NCBI GenBank assembly: GCA_043554545.1 | Contig: CP121337.1 | Coordinates: 682,001-746,000 of the forward strand | DNA from: UBA7330 sp043554545 | GTDB taxonomy: Bacteria > Bacteroidota > Bacteroidia > Cytophagales > Cyclobacteriaceae | Length of the DNA stretch: 64,000 nucleotides | Direction of reading: 5' to 3' | Part shown: positions 1 through 8,759 of the stretch, one piece after another | Position numbering within the stretch: the stretch's first letter is position 1 | Layout of the letters: each line of letters opens with the position of its first letter | Made by a program: the position numbers and the translations under genes | Notes under the pieces: generated by a model | What the model saw: only the letters and a program-made list of their open reading frames with translations | Databases searched by the model: none | What the model was told of the DNA's origin: nothing

Positions 1-158
1 GAGTTGTAGTATGTGGTGCAGCTGCTTTTGTAAGTGCATTCATCATCTTCTACGTACTGAAAATGATCTCAGGTATCAGAGTTTCAGAACAACATGAAAA
101 AGAAGGTTTGGATAGCCACGAGCATGGTATCAGAGGATACACAATTATTTACGAATAA
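1..158 (+). CDS. amt: Ammonium transporter, C-terminal end (partial)
   Basis: An open frame starting at base 3 runs from the left window edge to a TAA at 156-158 (52 codons). It reads as a small-residue transmembrane helix followed by a hydrophilic tail (LKMISGIRVSEQHEKEG...), the usual C-terminus of Amt/MEP ammonium channels, where the cytoplasmic tail contacts PII proteins. The 5' part is outside the window. The porin and glutamine synthetase downstream fit an ammonium uptake and assimilation cluster. Identification rests on the tail motif and context only. Confidence 0.75.
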   Translation, partial: VVVCGAAAFVSAFIIFYVLKMISGIRVSEQHEKEGLDSHEHGIRGYTIIYE

Positions 159-185
159 AAATTTAGGATTAATATAAAATAAACA

Positions 186-230
186 GGCCTCTGAATCTGG
201 TGGGGACCAATTAATTCAGAGGCCATTTTC
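186..230 (+). terminator. Intrinsic terminator after amt
   Basis: Perfect 11-bp stem (GGCCTCTGAAT at 186-196 with ATTCAGAGGCC at 214-224), 17-nt loop, then ATTTTC. It lies 28 bases after the amt stop and 36 bases before the porin start, so it would separate the two genes or attenuate read-through. Confidence 0.75.
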
Positions 231-265
231 TAAAATTCAATAAACTCAATAATTAATAAAAGCTT

Positions 266-1303
266 ATGAACACAATTACTAAGATATCAAAAAAAATATC
301 AGTTCTAGTACTAGGACTTATCGTAGCAACATCAGCTGTTGCTCAGGATGAGGATGCTGGTTTATCAATCAGCGGTTCTGTTGATACTTATTACAAATAT
401 GATTTCTCTGGTGCTAATCAAAGAGGTACCTGGTTTGGAGAAGATCACAATTCCGTTTCCTTAGGTATGGTTGACATAGCCTTGTCACATGAAATGGGAA
501 AGGCTTCTTTCGTTGGTGAATTAGCGTTTGGACCTCGTGGTGATGGTGCTGGTGGAACAGGTTTGGCAACAGCTCCAGGTTCTATTCAAAACCTCTATGT
601 TTCTTATGCATTGTCTGATGCCTTATCAGTGACTGGCGGTTTTATGGGAACATTTATAGGATACGAAGTGATTTCTCCTGCTGCAAACTTTAACTACAGT
701 GCTTCTTACCTTTTCAGTAACGGTCCTTTCCAGAATGCTGGTGTGAAGTTGGATTACGCTATCAATGACTCCTTTGGAGTTATGTTTGGTGTGTTCTCAT
801 CTTCATGGGATTCTTATGTAGCTGATCCGGGTCTTGGTATGAACAGTATTGGAGCTCAGGTTTACATTGCTCCAGTTGATGGATGGGATGTTTATATCAA
901 CTATATCACTGGTAGCTTATTTTCTCAATGGGATATCACTACTGGGTACCAAGTTTCTGATGCTTTTTACCTAGGTGCTAACATCGCTCAAAATATGGAG
1001 TATGGTGGAGACGAAGACGGTGGATTCTTTGGGTTTGCATTGTATCCTCAGTATGCAGTTTCTGATGCAGCATCAATTGGTGTACGATTCGAAAACTGGA
1101 CACCTGAGTTTACTGACGCACCTTCTATCAATTCATTCACAATTTCTGGTAACCTGAAAGCAGGTAATCTGACTTTTATTCCTGAACTAAGAATTGATAG
1201 TGCAAGCGAAGATATCTTCCTTGATGGTCCTGCCGGTGAGACTGATACAGCTGCAGCTGGATCATTTACTGAATTATTATTCGCTGCTGTTTATTCTTTC
1301 TAA
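266..1303 (+). CDS. Outer-membrane porin-like beta-barrel protein
   Basis: 345 residues. Residues 1-26 form a Sec signal peptide ending ...SAVA-Q, and the mature part begins DEDAGLSISGSVDTYYKYDF, the usual first strand of Bacteroidota barrel porins (BBP2-like). The rest is alternating strands and turns rich in Gly/Tyr/Phe and ends ...LLFAAVYSF, an aromatic C-terminus typical of outer-membrane barrels. Placed between an ammonium transporter and glutamine synthetase, it may pass small nitrogen compounds across the outer membrane (inference). No Shine-Dalgarno is seen; the ATG follows an A/T-rich stretch. Confidence 0.75.
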   Translation: MNTITKISKKISVLVLGLIVATSAVAQDEDAGLSISGSVDTYYKYDFSGANQRGTWFGEDHNSVSLGMVDIALSHEMGKASFVGELAFGPRGDGAGGTGLATAPGSIQNLYVSYALSDALSVTGGFMGTFIGYEVISPAANFNYSASYLFSNGPFQNAGVKLDYAINDSFGVMFGVFSSSWDSYVADPGLGMNSIGAQVYIAPVDGWDVYINYITGSLFSQWDITTGYQVSDAFYLGANIAQNMEYGGDEDGGFFGFALYPQYAVSDAASIGVRFENWTPEFTDAPSINSFTISGNLKAGNLTFIPELRIDSASEDIFLDGPAGETDTAAAGSFTELLFAAVYSF

Positions 1304-1331
1304 AAAGCAAAACACAGCTTAAAACATAAAG

Positions 1332-1378
1332 ATGCAGGCAGTTGAGAGATTCGGCTGCTTGCATTTTCATTTTATTTG
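1332..1378 (+). terminator. Intrinsic terminator after the porin gene
   Basis: 10-bp stem ATGCAGGCAG (1332-1341) with CTGCTTGCAT (1355-1364), one G-T wobble, followed by TTTTCATTTTATTT. It closes the porin transcript 29 bases after the stop. Confidence 0.75.
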
Positions 1379-1485
1379 ATAATTGATGTGTTATTGATAA
1401 TAAAAGCACTTATTATCTAGGAATTATCAAAAAAAATAACATATTTGTTAGTAATATAGACAACCAATAAAAACAATAGAGAAAA

Positions 1486-2496
1486 ATGGCAAAATCTAAA
1501 TTAGAGTACATCTGGCTTGATGGTTATAAGCCAACCCAATCACTTAGGAGTAAAACGAAAGTCGTTAATAATTTCAGTGGAAAATTAGAAGACTGCGATG
1601 ATTGGTCTTTTGACGGATCTTCTACTGAGCAGGCTGAAGGAGGTTCTTCTGATTGTATCATGAAGCCGGTTTTTATTTGTCCTGACCCTGAAATAGAAAA
1701 TAGTTACCTGGTAATGACTGAGGTTTTGAATGCTGATGGTACTCCACATATATCAAATGGCCGAGCAACCATCGATGATGAGGATGATGATTTCTGGTTT
1801 GGATTCGAACAAGAATATTTCTTGATGGATCCGGAGACTAAATTACCAATCGGATTCCCTGCCAATGGATACCCAGCTCCTCAGGGACCTTATTACTGCG
1901 GTGTAGGTGGACAAAATGTATTTGGAAGAGATTTCAAAGATGAGCACTTAGATCTTTGTATTGCTGCAGGACTAAATGTAGAAGGAACAAATGGAGAGGT
2001 TGCTGCAGGACAGTGGGAATGGCAAATTTTTGCTAAAGGATCTAAACAAGCTGGAGATGAAGTTTGGATGGGAAGATACCTTATGGAAAGACTTTCCGAA
2101 AAATATGGCCTCTACATAGAGTATCATCCAAAACCTCTTGGAGAAACAGATTGGAATGGTTCCGGAATGCATGCAAACTTTTCTAATACTTACCTAAGAA
2201 CTGCTGGTTCAAAGGAAAAAGTAGAGAAAGTATGTGAAGCTTTCAGACCTGTTGTGAAAGAACATATCGAGGTTTATGGAGCTTACAACGATCAAAGATT
2301 AACTGGTCAGCATGAGACTGCTTCTATTCATGATTTCTCCTATGGAGTATCTGACAGAGGAGCATCAATCAGAATACCTCTTTTCACTAAAAATCACGGA
2401 TGGAGTGGTTACTTAGAAGATAGAAGACCTGCTTCTAATGCTGATCCTTATAAAGTGGCTGCAAGAATTATCAAAACTGTAAAAACAGTGATGTAA
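1486..2496 (+). CDS. glnII: Glutamine synthetase, eukaryotic-like type II (GSII)
   Basis: 336 residues, close to the 340-370 typical of GSII and much shorter than GSI or GSIII. Shows the beta-grasp start (WLDGYKPTQSLRSKTK), the WSFDGSSTEQAEG loop, the metal/glutamate site FGFEQEYF, and the GTNGEVAAGQWEWQ motif characteristic of type II enzymes, plus NDQRLTGQHET for ATP and ammonium handling. It makes glutamine from glutamate, ammonium and ATP in the cytoplasm. It lacks the C-terminal adenylylation tyrosine region of GSI. Its position after amt and the porin makes an ammonium assimilation group. Confidence 0.95.
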   Translation: MAKSKLEYIWLDGYKPTQSLRSKTKVVNNFSGKLEDCDDWSFDGSSTEQAEGGSSDCIMKPVFICPDPEIENSYLVMTEVLNADGTPHISNGRATIDDEDDDFWFGFEQEYFLMDPETKLPIGFPANGYPAPQGPYYCGVGGQNVFGRDFKDEHLDLCIAAGLNVEGTNGEVAAGQWEWQIFAKGSKQAGDEVWMGRYLMERLSEKYGLYIEYHPKPLGETDWNGSGMHANFSNTYLRTAGSKEKVEKVCEAFRPVVKEHIEVYGAYNDQRLTGQHETASIHDFSYGVSDRGASIRIPLFTKNHGWSGYLEDRRPASNADPYKVAARIIKTVKTVM

Positions 2497-2515
2497 TCCT
2501 TTCTAAAAAGAATAG

Positions 2516-2551
2516 AAGGTCATGCAGTTCATCTGTATGACCTTTTTTTAT
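2516..2551 (+). terminator. Intrinsic terminator after glnII
   Basis: Stem AAGGTCAT.CAG (2516 onward) with CTG.ATGACCTT, short loop, then a run of seven T. It also lies just downstream of the convergent TPR/SH3 gene and could serve both. Confidence 0.8.
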
Positions 2552-2557
2552 GGGTAA

Positions 2558-3280
2558 CTAGATTTTTTTAAGACTGCTATTTCTGATGAAAACCTCGCGG
2601 TCATTCCAGATAACTTTACTCCATACTTCCTCGGTCTCGAGGAGTTTTATTCGATGACCTTTTTCAAGAAACTCAATGGGTTCTGCCCCAGCAGATGGAC
2701 CAGACATCAATAGTGTTTGTCCTTGTGTTACGATCACGTAATTATTGATAAAAAGACCATTGATGAGCACGATGATCGTTGCAAGGGTAATCATTTGAAA
2801 TATAGCTGAAGTAAGAGGCTTTTCTTTTTTTTGCTTTTTTCTAAAAATGTAGAAAGTGAGAATAAATGAGATAGCAAATAGTAAAGCAATTAATTCGAAC
2901 TGGTATTTCTGAATAATGCCAGTTATAAAGACCCCGTCGGAATACTCATATCCTCTCAGGTTATATTTATCTGCCAGCTCCCTCATTTTGGTTAATACCT
3001 TTTTATCAGAGGTCTGGTTGTAATAAAGATTCAGAAAATACAGTGCATTTGTATAGTCGCCAAGCCCTTCTTTGATGAATGCCATTCTTGCCAACATGGC
3101 TGGTGATCCTTCATTTTCATTGAATAGTTGCTCATAATATTGAAAGGCCTCGGTATATTTTTTTGATTGATATAGAGAATCCGCCTCTGTTAGTAACTGT
3201 TTATTTTCAGAACCAATTGAAGGTGAGGATGTTAAGAAGAAAAAGGTGACAAAAACGGCTAACCTAAAAAATAAATTCAT
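2558..3280 (-). CDS. TPR and SH3-domain membrane protein of unknown role
   Basis: 240 residues. A signal peptide (about 1-23) is followed by a tetratricopeptide-like region (about 30-110; the pattern ADSLYQSKKYTEAFQYYEQLF is one TPR unit). Two membrane helices follow (about 126-146 and 160-180), and the C-terminal ~60 residues resemble a bacterial SH3 domain (LMSGPSAGAEPIEFLEKGHRIKLLETEEVWSKVIW). This layout resembles BatE-like proteins, but no bat genes are next to it, so the role is left open. It converges on glnII and is divergent from tRNA-Lys. Confidence 0.7.
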   Translation of the reverse strand: MNLFFRLAVFVTFFFLTSSPSIGSENKQLLTEADSLYQSKKYTEAFQYYEQLFNENEGSPAMLARMAFIKEGLGDYTNALYFLNLYYNQTSDKKVLTKMRELADKYNLRGYEYSDGVFITGIIQKYQFELIALLFAISFILTFYIFRKKQKKEKPLTSAIFQMITLATIIVLINGLFINNYVIVTQGQTLLMSGPSAGAEPIEFLEKGHRIKLLETEEVWSKVIWNDREVFIRNSSLKKI

Positions 3281-3283
3281 ACG

Positions 3284-3314
3284 TTGGTTTTTGAAATTAT
3301 GATCCCTACATTTG
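3284..3314 (+). promoter_or_regulatory. Bacteroidota-type promoter for tRNA-Lys
   Basis: TTGG at 3284-3287, 19 bases, then TACATTTG at 3307-3314, matching the Bacteroidota TTTG / TAnnTTTG consensus. It ends 50 bases before the tRNA. Consensus match only. Confidence 0.45.
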
Positions 3315-3364
3315 CATCCGCAATTTAAGGAAACGTTCCCAATAGTTGTAATATCTATAAAATT

Positions 3365-3437
3365 GATTCGCTAGCTCAGCTGGTAGAGCACATCCCTTTT
3401 AAGGATGGGGTCCTGGGTTCGAACCCCAGGCGAATCA
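3365..3437 (+). tRNA. tRNA-Lys (anticodon UUU)
   Basis: Complete 73-nt cloverleaf. The acceptor GATTCGC (3365-3371) pairs with GCGAATC (3430-3436), discriminator A at 3437. D-arm GCTC...GAGC, and an anticodon stem CATCC/GGATG with loop CTTTTAA, anticodon TTT at 3398-3400. T-arm with GGTTCGAACCCC. CCA is not encoded. Confidence 0.97.
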
Positions 3438-3440
3438 CTT

Positions 3441-3476
3441 CAACCCTGACTCATATTTTGAGTTGGGGTTTTTTAT
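3441..3476 (+). terminator. Intrinsic terminator after tRNA-Lys
   Basis: CAACCCTGACTCA pairs imperfectly with TGAGTTGGGGTT around a TATTT loop and is followed by six T, four bases after the tRNA end. Confidence 0.75.
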
Positions 3477-3810
3477 TATATAAGGGAGAAGGAAGGAGGT
3501 CCTGGTGTCGTGTGCATGCTGATGTTTTCGCATGTCGTTGAAGTTTTTGGCTCAGGCGTCGACTTCGATCGAAGTGTCTACTGAAATGCAAGGAAGTAAG
3601 AGACGAATTACTTCAAATTCAACACAGAGTCTCGTTGGTATGCTATGCCAGACATTTATCAAGTATTAGGTACTTCATTTTATGAGTGTTATCTAACTCG
3701 ACAAGTTCTAAGCATCTTTCAGGAAATGATGGATATGATTAAGTTTGTCTGATAGTAAATTACTTACCTTGTAAGCAAGGCAATGAAAAACTGATTTAAG
3801 TGTAAGCAAC
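3477..3810. other. Intergenic stretch without a recognised gene
   Basis: About 330 bases between the tRNA terminator and the alpha-hydroxy-acid oxidase. The only structure seen is a perfect 14-base palindrome, ACTTCGATCGAAGT, at 3562-3575. No ORF with coding character and no clear promoter consensus was found. Confidence 0.5.
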
Positions 3811-4947
3811 ATGAATCCAAACTACCCTGATATTCCATATTTAAGAGACAAAGCAAAAAAGCGTATTCCTGGTTTTGCTTTTGACTACCTCGATGGCGGA
3901 TGTAATGCAGAGGTCAATCTCCATAGGAACACAGCAGAAATTCGAGAACTTCAATTAAAGCCCTATTATCTTCGGAAGTATGGGGAGCTTAGTCTTAGGA
4001 CTGAGCTATTTGGAAAGGAATACGATCTTCCATTTGGTATATCACCCATTGGGCTTCAGGGGATGATCTGGCCACGGGCAACAGAAATTTTAGCTAAATC
4101 GGCATTTGAATACAACATACCTTTTATTCTTAGTACCGTTGCTACTGCTAGCATCGAAAAGGTGAGCGAAATTACAGAAGGGAATGCCTGGTTTCAACTT
4201 TATCATCCTGTTGAGAAAACATTAAGAAACGATCTGCTTAAAAGATTAAAAGAAGCCGAATATCCGGTATTGGTTATTCTCTCTGATGTTCCGGCTTTTG
4301 GATATCGATCTAAAGAGATTAAAAACGGCCTGGCTATTCCTCCAAGAATGACACTTCGAAATGTTGCGCAGGTCATGTCACGACCTAGCTGGGCACTGAA
4401 TACCCTAATGGCTGGTCAGCCTGAGTTTAAAACGTTGAAGCCATACATTCCGGAAGGAATGAATTTACGCCACCTGGGCTTATTTATGAACAAGACTTTC
4501 AATGGCCGGCTGAATGAGGAGAAAATCAAAGAAATCAGGGAGATATGGAAAGGAAAGTTGGTTATCAAAGGCCTGGTAAGTGATGAAGACGTAGAAAAGG
4601 CCATAAAACTTGGTGTAGATGGAGTCATCGTATCCAATCATGGGGGTAGACAATTAGATCACGGGGAGTCAACAATAAAACCCGTAACTTCAATCTCAGA
4701 AAAGTATGGAGAGCGGATCAAAATAATGATGGATAGTGGGATTAGAACAGGTCCTGATATTGCAACAAGCCTTGCTGCTGGCGCAGATTTCACATTCCTA
4801 GGTCGTTCTTTCATGTATGGAGTTGCAGCCTTAGGTAAGCAAGGTGGTGATCACACCATTGAGATGCTAAAAACACAACTTACTCAGGTAATGCAACAAC
4901 TTTGTTGTGAAAAGGTGGAGGATCTACCAGGACATCTTATCAAATAA
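3811..4947 (+). CDS. FMN-dependent alpha-hydroxy-acid oxidase/dehydrogenase
   Basis: 378 residues, the normal length of the lactate oxidase, glycolate oxidase and mandelate dehydrogenase family. A TIM barrel with the N-terminal AFDYLDGG segment, LPFGISPIGLQGMIWP (FMN contact), FILSTVATASIE, K253 in the VIKGLVS strand (N5 of FMN), and the active-site SNHGGRQLDH, with base His277 and substrate Arg280. It oxidises a 2-hydroxy acid to a 2-oxo acid; which one cannot be read from the sequence. It is first of four co-directional genes with two sulfatases and a creatininase-family enzyme, so it may act on a breakdown product of a sulfated substrate (inference). Confidence 0.85.
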   Translation: MNPNYPDIPYLRDKAKKRIPGFAFDYLDGGCNAEVNLHRNTAEIRELQLKPYYLRKYGELSLRTELFGKEYDLPFGISPIGLQGMIWPRATEILAKSAFEYNIPFILSTVATASIEKVSEITEGNAWFQLYHPVEKTLRNDLLKRLKEAEYPVLVILSDVPAFGYRSKEIKNGLAIPPRMTLRNVAQVMSRPSWALNTLMAGQPEFKTLKPYIPEGMNLRHLGLFMNKTFNGRLNEEKIKEIREIWKGKLVIKGLVSDEDVEKAIKLGVDGVIVSNHGGRQLDHGESTIKPVTSISEKYGERIKIMMDSGIRTGPDIATSLAAGADFTFLGRSFMYGVAALGKQGGDHTIEMLKTQLTQVMQQLCCEKVEDLPGHLIK

Positions 4948-5017
4948 GTGATAGAGTCAGTGGTAATATGCTGTAACTTTTACCTGGCTGTAAGTTTTGG
5001 TAAAAATCAATCATAAC

Positions 5018-6595
5018 ATGAATAAAGTTTTTGAGAGAAGTATCATCAATTTGTTTATGCTATTGGCCTCTGTTGGATTTTCTTGCAATGGTCAACAACC
5101 TGAGCGCAAATTAAACAGCCCGAATATTATTTTCATCCTAACGGATGATCAGGGATGGACACATACTTCACATCAGGCAGACCCGGCTATCCCAGAATCG
5201 AAAAGTGACTACTATGAAACGCCAAACATGGACAGGATGGCCAGGATGGGGGTCATGTTTACGCAAGGGTATGCTCCAAATCCTATCTGTTCTCCGACCA
5301 GAAACAGTTTATTGTTTGGTCAGAATGCTGCAAGGCATATTTATAATAAGGATTACGATTGGTACAAAAAGACAGCAGACTGGCTCACGATACCCAGAGC
5401 AATTAAGCAGGCAAATCCTGACTATAAGACCGCCCATTTTGGGAAGTGGCACATTGCGATGGTTCCAAAGGATGCTGGCTATGATTACGATGATGGAATG
5501 CCATCCAATGGAGGAGGGGAAGTTTTTGGTGACGGTTATTTAAATGCAAAAGCATATACAGAAGCAACTGCCGAGTATCTTAAAAAGAATGATGTTCCCA
5601 ATCCAACGAATGCACGAAGTGGTGGAAATCCTAGTGCCTACTGGAGTGATCAAAACCCAAAAGACATTTTTGGGATAACCAATAGCGCACAGGAGTTTAT
5701 GAAAGAAAGCATCAAAGAAGGCAGACCTTTTTATGTTCAGCTTTCTCATTTTGCTACACATCTTTCTTTATCCTCAAAAAAAGAGACCTACGAGTATTTC
5801 AAAAACAAGGCTAAAGGTGAAAGACATACCAATCCGGAATTTGCAGCCATGCTTAAGGACCTGGATTCGGGGGTTGGCATGATCCTGGATTTTGTGAAAG
5901 CTCAGGGGATTGAAGACAATACGTACATCTTTCTGATGGGTGACAATGGAGGGCGATTATCACTAAACCAAATTGCTGTGATAGGGGAGAACAAGGAATT
6001 AATAGAGGCGGACTATTCTACACAGCATGAGCGAAATATCCCGCTTCGTGATGGAAAACACTCTTTCTATGAAGGAGGGATTAGGGTGCCATTTATGGCC
6101 ATTGGGCCTGGAATAGCGTCTGAAAGAGTAAGTCGGATTCCTGTCACAGGACTTGATTTCCTGCCTACCTTCGCTGATTTGGCTGGAGCGCAGGGCGATA
6201 TGCCCGCATATATTGATGGAGGGAGTTTGGTGCCACTACTACTAAATGAAAGTATTGAAAAAGTTGAGAGAAACAGTGAGTCACTTTTTTTTCATCAAAG
6301 TTCTCACCGCAAGCCTAGGAGTGCCATGCGAAAAGGTGATTATAAACTAATCAAGTACTGGGTTAAAGAAGGTAAGTATAAGAATACCCCGAAGGTTGAG
6401 CTTTTTAACATAGCTGACGATTTGAGAGAGACGACTGACTTGTCTAAAGAAATGCCAGAACTGGCAAGGGAGATGGAGTCTGAATTGATTAGTTTTTTAG
6501 AAAAGGTAGATGCTGAGACAGGGGAAAGAGACATACAAGGAGCCTTTTACCGTTTATTGGATGATTTGGCTGCTCGTGATGGTGGTGAAGATTGA
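5018..6595 (+). CDS. Secreted lipoprotein sulfatase (S1 family)
   Basis: An upstream TTG at 4997 would add seven residues, but the ATG at 5018 gives a clean lipoprotein signal with lipobox GFSC (Cys23), so I prefer 5018 (525 residues). Residues NIIFILTDDQG carry the metal-binding Asp pair. The CSPTR motif at Cys91 is the formylglycine site (C-x-P-x-R) that a sulfatase-maturating enzyme must oxidise. It removes sulfate esters from a carbohydrate or similar compound, anchored to an envelope membrane. No maturase gene is in the window. The next gene is a second sulfatase, 27 bases on. Substrate class cannot be assigned by eye. Confidence 0.88.
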   Translation: MNKVFERSIINLFMLLASVGFSCNGQQPERKLNSPNIIFILTDDQGWTHTSHQADPAIPESKSDYYETPNMDRMARMGVMFTQGYAPNPICSPTRNSLLFGQNAARHIYNKDYDWYKKTADWLTIPRAIKQANPDYKTAHFGKWHIAMVPKDAGYDYDDGMPSNGGGEVFGDGYLNAKAYTEATAEYLKKNDVPNPTNARSGGNPSAYWSDQNPKDIFGITNSAQEFMKESIKEGRPFYVQLSHFATHLSLSSKKETYEYFKNKAKGERHTNPEFAAMLKDLDSGVGMILDFVKAQGIEDNTYIFLMGDNGGRLSLNQIAVIGENKELIEADYSTQHERNIPLRDGKHSFYEGGIRVPFMAIGPGIASERVSRIPVTGLDFLPTFADLAGAQGDMPAYIDGGSLVPLLLNESIEKVERNSESLFFHQSSHRKPRSAMRKGDYKLIKYWVKEGKYKNTPKVELFNIADDLRETTDLSKEMPELAREMESELISFLEKVDAETGERDIQGAFYRLLDDLAARDGGED

Positions 6596-6622
6596 CCCGT
6601 TTAAATGAATATTTGAAGAACC

Positions 6623-7966
6623 ATGAATAATACATTTAGAAATAGCCTTCTCAGCCTACTCCTTGTTTGTTCGCTAATGCTCAAGGCGGCTGACCAACCC
6701 AATGTGATCATCATATACACTGACGATCAGGGAACCATGGATATGAATTCCTACGGAGCCACAGACCTTGTTACCCCAAACATGGACAGGATTGTTAACA
6801 GTGGCATTAAGTTCACCCAGTTTTATGCCGCTCCTATTTGTTCGCCCTCCAGGGCCTCACTTTTGTCAGGAAAGGTACCCCAAAGAGTAAACCTGCCTGG
6901 CAACGCAGGGGCATCTATTGATAGCAAGAGGGGTTTACCCGGGGCAGAGTTTACCATGGCAGAGATGTTTAAACAAGCGGGATATCAAACCGCACACATT
7001 GGCAAATGGCACCTGGGCTATCAACCCGAGATGAGCCCGAATGCGCAGGGATTTGATTATTCTTTTGGACACCTGGTGGGTTGTATAGATAACTACTCTC
7101 ATTTCTATTTCTGGAATGGTCCCAACCGTCATGATTTATATCGTAATGGTAAGGAGGTTTATCACAATGGCGAATTCTTCCCTGACCTGATGGTCAAAGA
7201 AGCAGCTCAATTTATGGAAGGAAATAAGGAAAAACCTTTCTTCATATACTTTGCGATGAACATGCCTCATTACCCCTATCAGGGAGATGAAAAGTGGCTT
7301 CAATACTATGAAGATCAGGGTGTGATTTATCCCCGTGATTTATATGCTGCCTTCCTATCCACTCAGGATGATCGCATAGGGATGCTGTTGGATAAGCTGG
7401 AAGAATTACAATTGACGGATAACACCATCATTATTCTTCAATCAGACAATGGTCACTCTACTGAAGAGCGTGCCCATTTTGGTGGGGGCAATGCCGGGCC
7501 TTACCGAGGAGCCAAGCAATGCCTGTTTGAGGGTGGTTTTCGTGTTCCAGCAGCGATTAGTTGGCCAAAGGTAATTCCAGGCGGACAGGTGCGAGGTCAA
7601 CTGGCGGTAAATACAGACTGGCTGCCTACGCTGGCTGATTTATGTGGAATCAAAATAGATAAGGATGAGTTGGATGGTAAAAGCCTGATTAAGATTATCA
7701 ATGATGAGACTGCCGTTTCAACACATGCGGATGGATACTGCTGGCAATTCAAAGACATGTGGGTTGCCAGAAAGGGTAAATGGAAGCTATTAGGTAATCC
7801 GTATGATACGAGCAACCGTGACTATGTCTTTGAGGACGATAGATTCTTGGTAAACCTGGAAGAAGATCCGGGAGAGGAAAATAACCTTGTTGCTCAGTAC
7901 CCGAAAATAGCAAGGCAATTGGAAAAGCAGTATACTGACTGGCTTAAGAAAAACCCTAAGAATTGA
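6623..7966 (+). CDS. Secreted arylsulfatase-like sulfatase (S1 family)
   Basis: 447 residues with a Sec signal peptide of about 22 residues ending LKAADQ. NVIIIYTDDQG gives the metal-binding aspartates, and PICSPSRASLLSG gives the formylglycine Cys73 with Arg77. HIGKWHLGYQ and the later QSDNGHS segment supply further metal and sulfate ligands. It hydrolyses sulfate esters, probably in the periplasm. It is a distinct sequence from the preceding sulfatase rather than a recent duplicate, and is followed after 12 bases by the creatininase-family gene, suggesting one transcript. Confidence 0.88.
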   Translation: MNNTFRNSLLSLLLVCSLMLKAADQPNVIIIYTDDQGTMDMNSYGATDLVTPNMDRIVNSGIKFTQFYAAPICSPSRASLLSGKVPQRVNLPGNAGASIDSKRGLPGAEFTMAEMFKQAGYQTAHIGKWHLGYQPEMSPNAQGFDYSFGHLVGCIDNYSHFYFWNGPNRHDLYRNGKEVYHNGEFFPDLMVKEAAQFMEGNKEKPFFIYFAMNMPHYPYQGDEKWLQYYEDQGVIYPRDLYAAFLSTQDDRIGMLLDKLEELQLTDNTIIILQSDNGHSTEERAHFGGGNAGPYRGAKQCLFEGGFRVPAAISWPKVIPGGQVRGQLAVNTDWLPTLADLCGIKIDKDELDGKSLIKIINDETAVSTHADGYCWQFKDMWVARKGKWKLLGNPYDTSNRDYVFEDDRFLVNLEEDPGEENNLVAQYPKIARQLEKQYTDWLKKNPKN

Positions 7967-7978
7967 ATCATTAAATCT

Positions 7979-8746
7979 ATGATAAGACCTTATATACTGG
8001 CAGAAAACAATTGGAAAGATATCCGCGATCAGCAATATGAGCTGGCAATCCTTCCATGGGGAGCAACAGAGGCTCATAACTATCACCTACCATATGGTAC
8101 GGACATCATTGAAGGGGAGTCTATTGCAGCCGGAAGTGCAAAAATCGCGTGGGAGAAAGGAGCGAAGATCATTGTACTGCCTACCATACCATTTGGAGTC
8201 AATACCGGACAAAGAGATATTTACCTGGATATGAATCTCAACCCCAGTACCCAATTTGCTATCTTGAATGATATTGCCGAAGTGCTAAATAGTCAGGGAG
8301 TCAAGAAACTCATGATCATGAATAGTCATGGTGGCAACAACTGGAAATCAATGGTGCGAGAGCTTGGAGCCAATTACCCAGAAATGTTTATCTGTGTGAC
8401 GGATTGGTTTAAGTCTTTGGATCGAAAGGAATACTTTACCGATCCGGGAGATCATGCCGATGAGATGGAAACCAGCCTTATTATGCATCTAAAACCTGAA
8501 CTGGTACTTCCTAGCAAGGAATGGGGTTCTGGAAGCGAAAGAAAGCATAAAATACAATCCTTTTCTGAAGGCTGGGCCTGGTCTGAGCGGCGCTGGTCTC
8601 AGGTGTCAGAAGATACAGGTATCGGAAACCCCAAAGCAGCCTCTGCAGAAAAAGGAGAGCAATTCTTCGATGCACTCTGTGAAAAGATGGCACGGTTGTT
8701 TGTGGAATTATGCGAGATGGATATTGATGAGATGTACGAGAAGTAG
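7979..8746 (+). CDS. Creatininase-family metal-dependent amidohydrolase
   Basis: 255 residues, the normal family length. Metal ligands are visible in LPWGATEAHNYHLPYGTD (Glu31, His36, Asp42), NSHGGN, and DHADEMETS (Glu). Members hydrolyse cyclic or linear amides such as creatinine or formamidopyrimidines; the exact substrate here is unknown. No signal peptide, so cytoplasmic. It is the last gene of the sulfatase group, 12 bases after the second sulfatase. In this setting it may cleave an amide or lactam released from the sulfated substrate (inference). Confidence 0.82.
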   Translation: MIRPYILAENNWKDIRDQQYELAILPWGATEAHNYHLPYGTDIIEGESIAAGSAKIAWEKGAKIIVLPTIPFGVNTGQRDIYLDMNLNPSTQFAILNDIAEVLNSQGVKKLMIMNSHGGNNWKSMVRELGANYPEMFICVTDWFKSLDRKEYFTDPGDHADEMETSLIMHLKPELVLPSKEWGSGSERKHKIQSFSEGWAWSERRWSQVSEDTGIGNPKAASAEKGEQFFDALCEKMARLFVELCEMDIDEMYEK

Positions 8747-8759
8747 CAGAACCTAACTT

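Noticed and set aside
3562..3575. Perfect 14-base palindrome ACTTCGATCGAAGT
   Set aside because: Isolated, about 240 bases from the next start and without a second copy in the window; not enough to call an operator.
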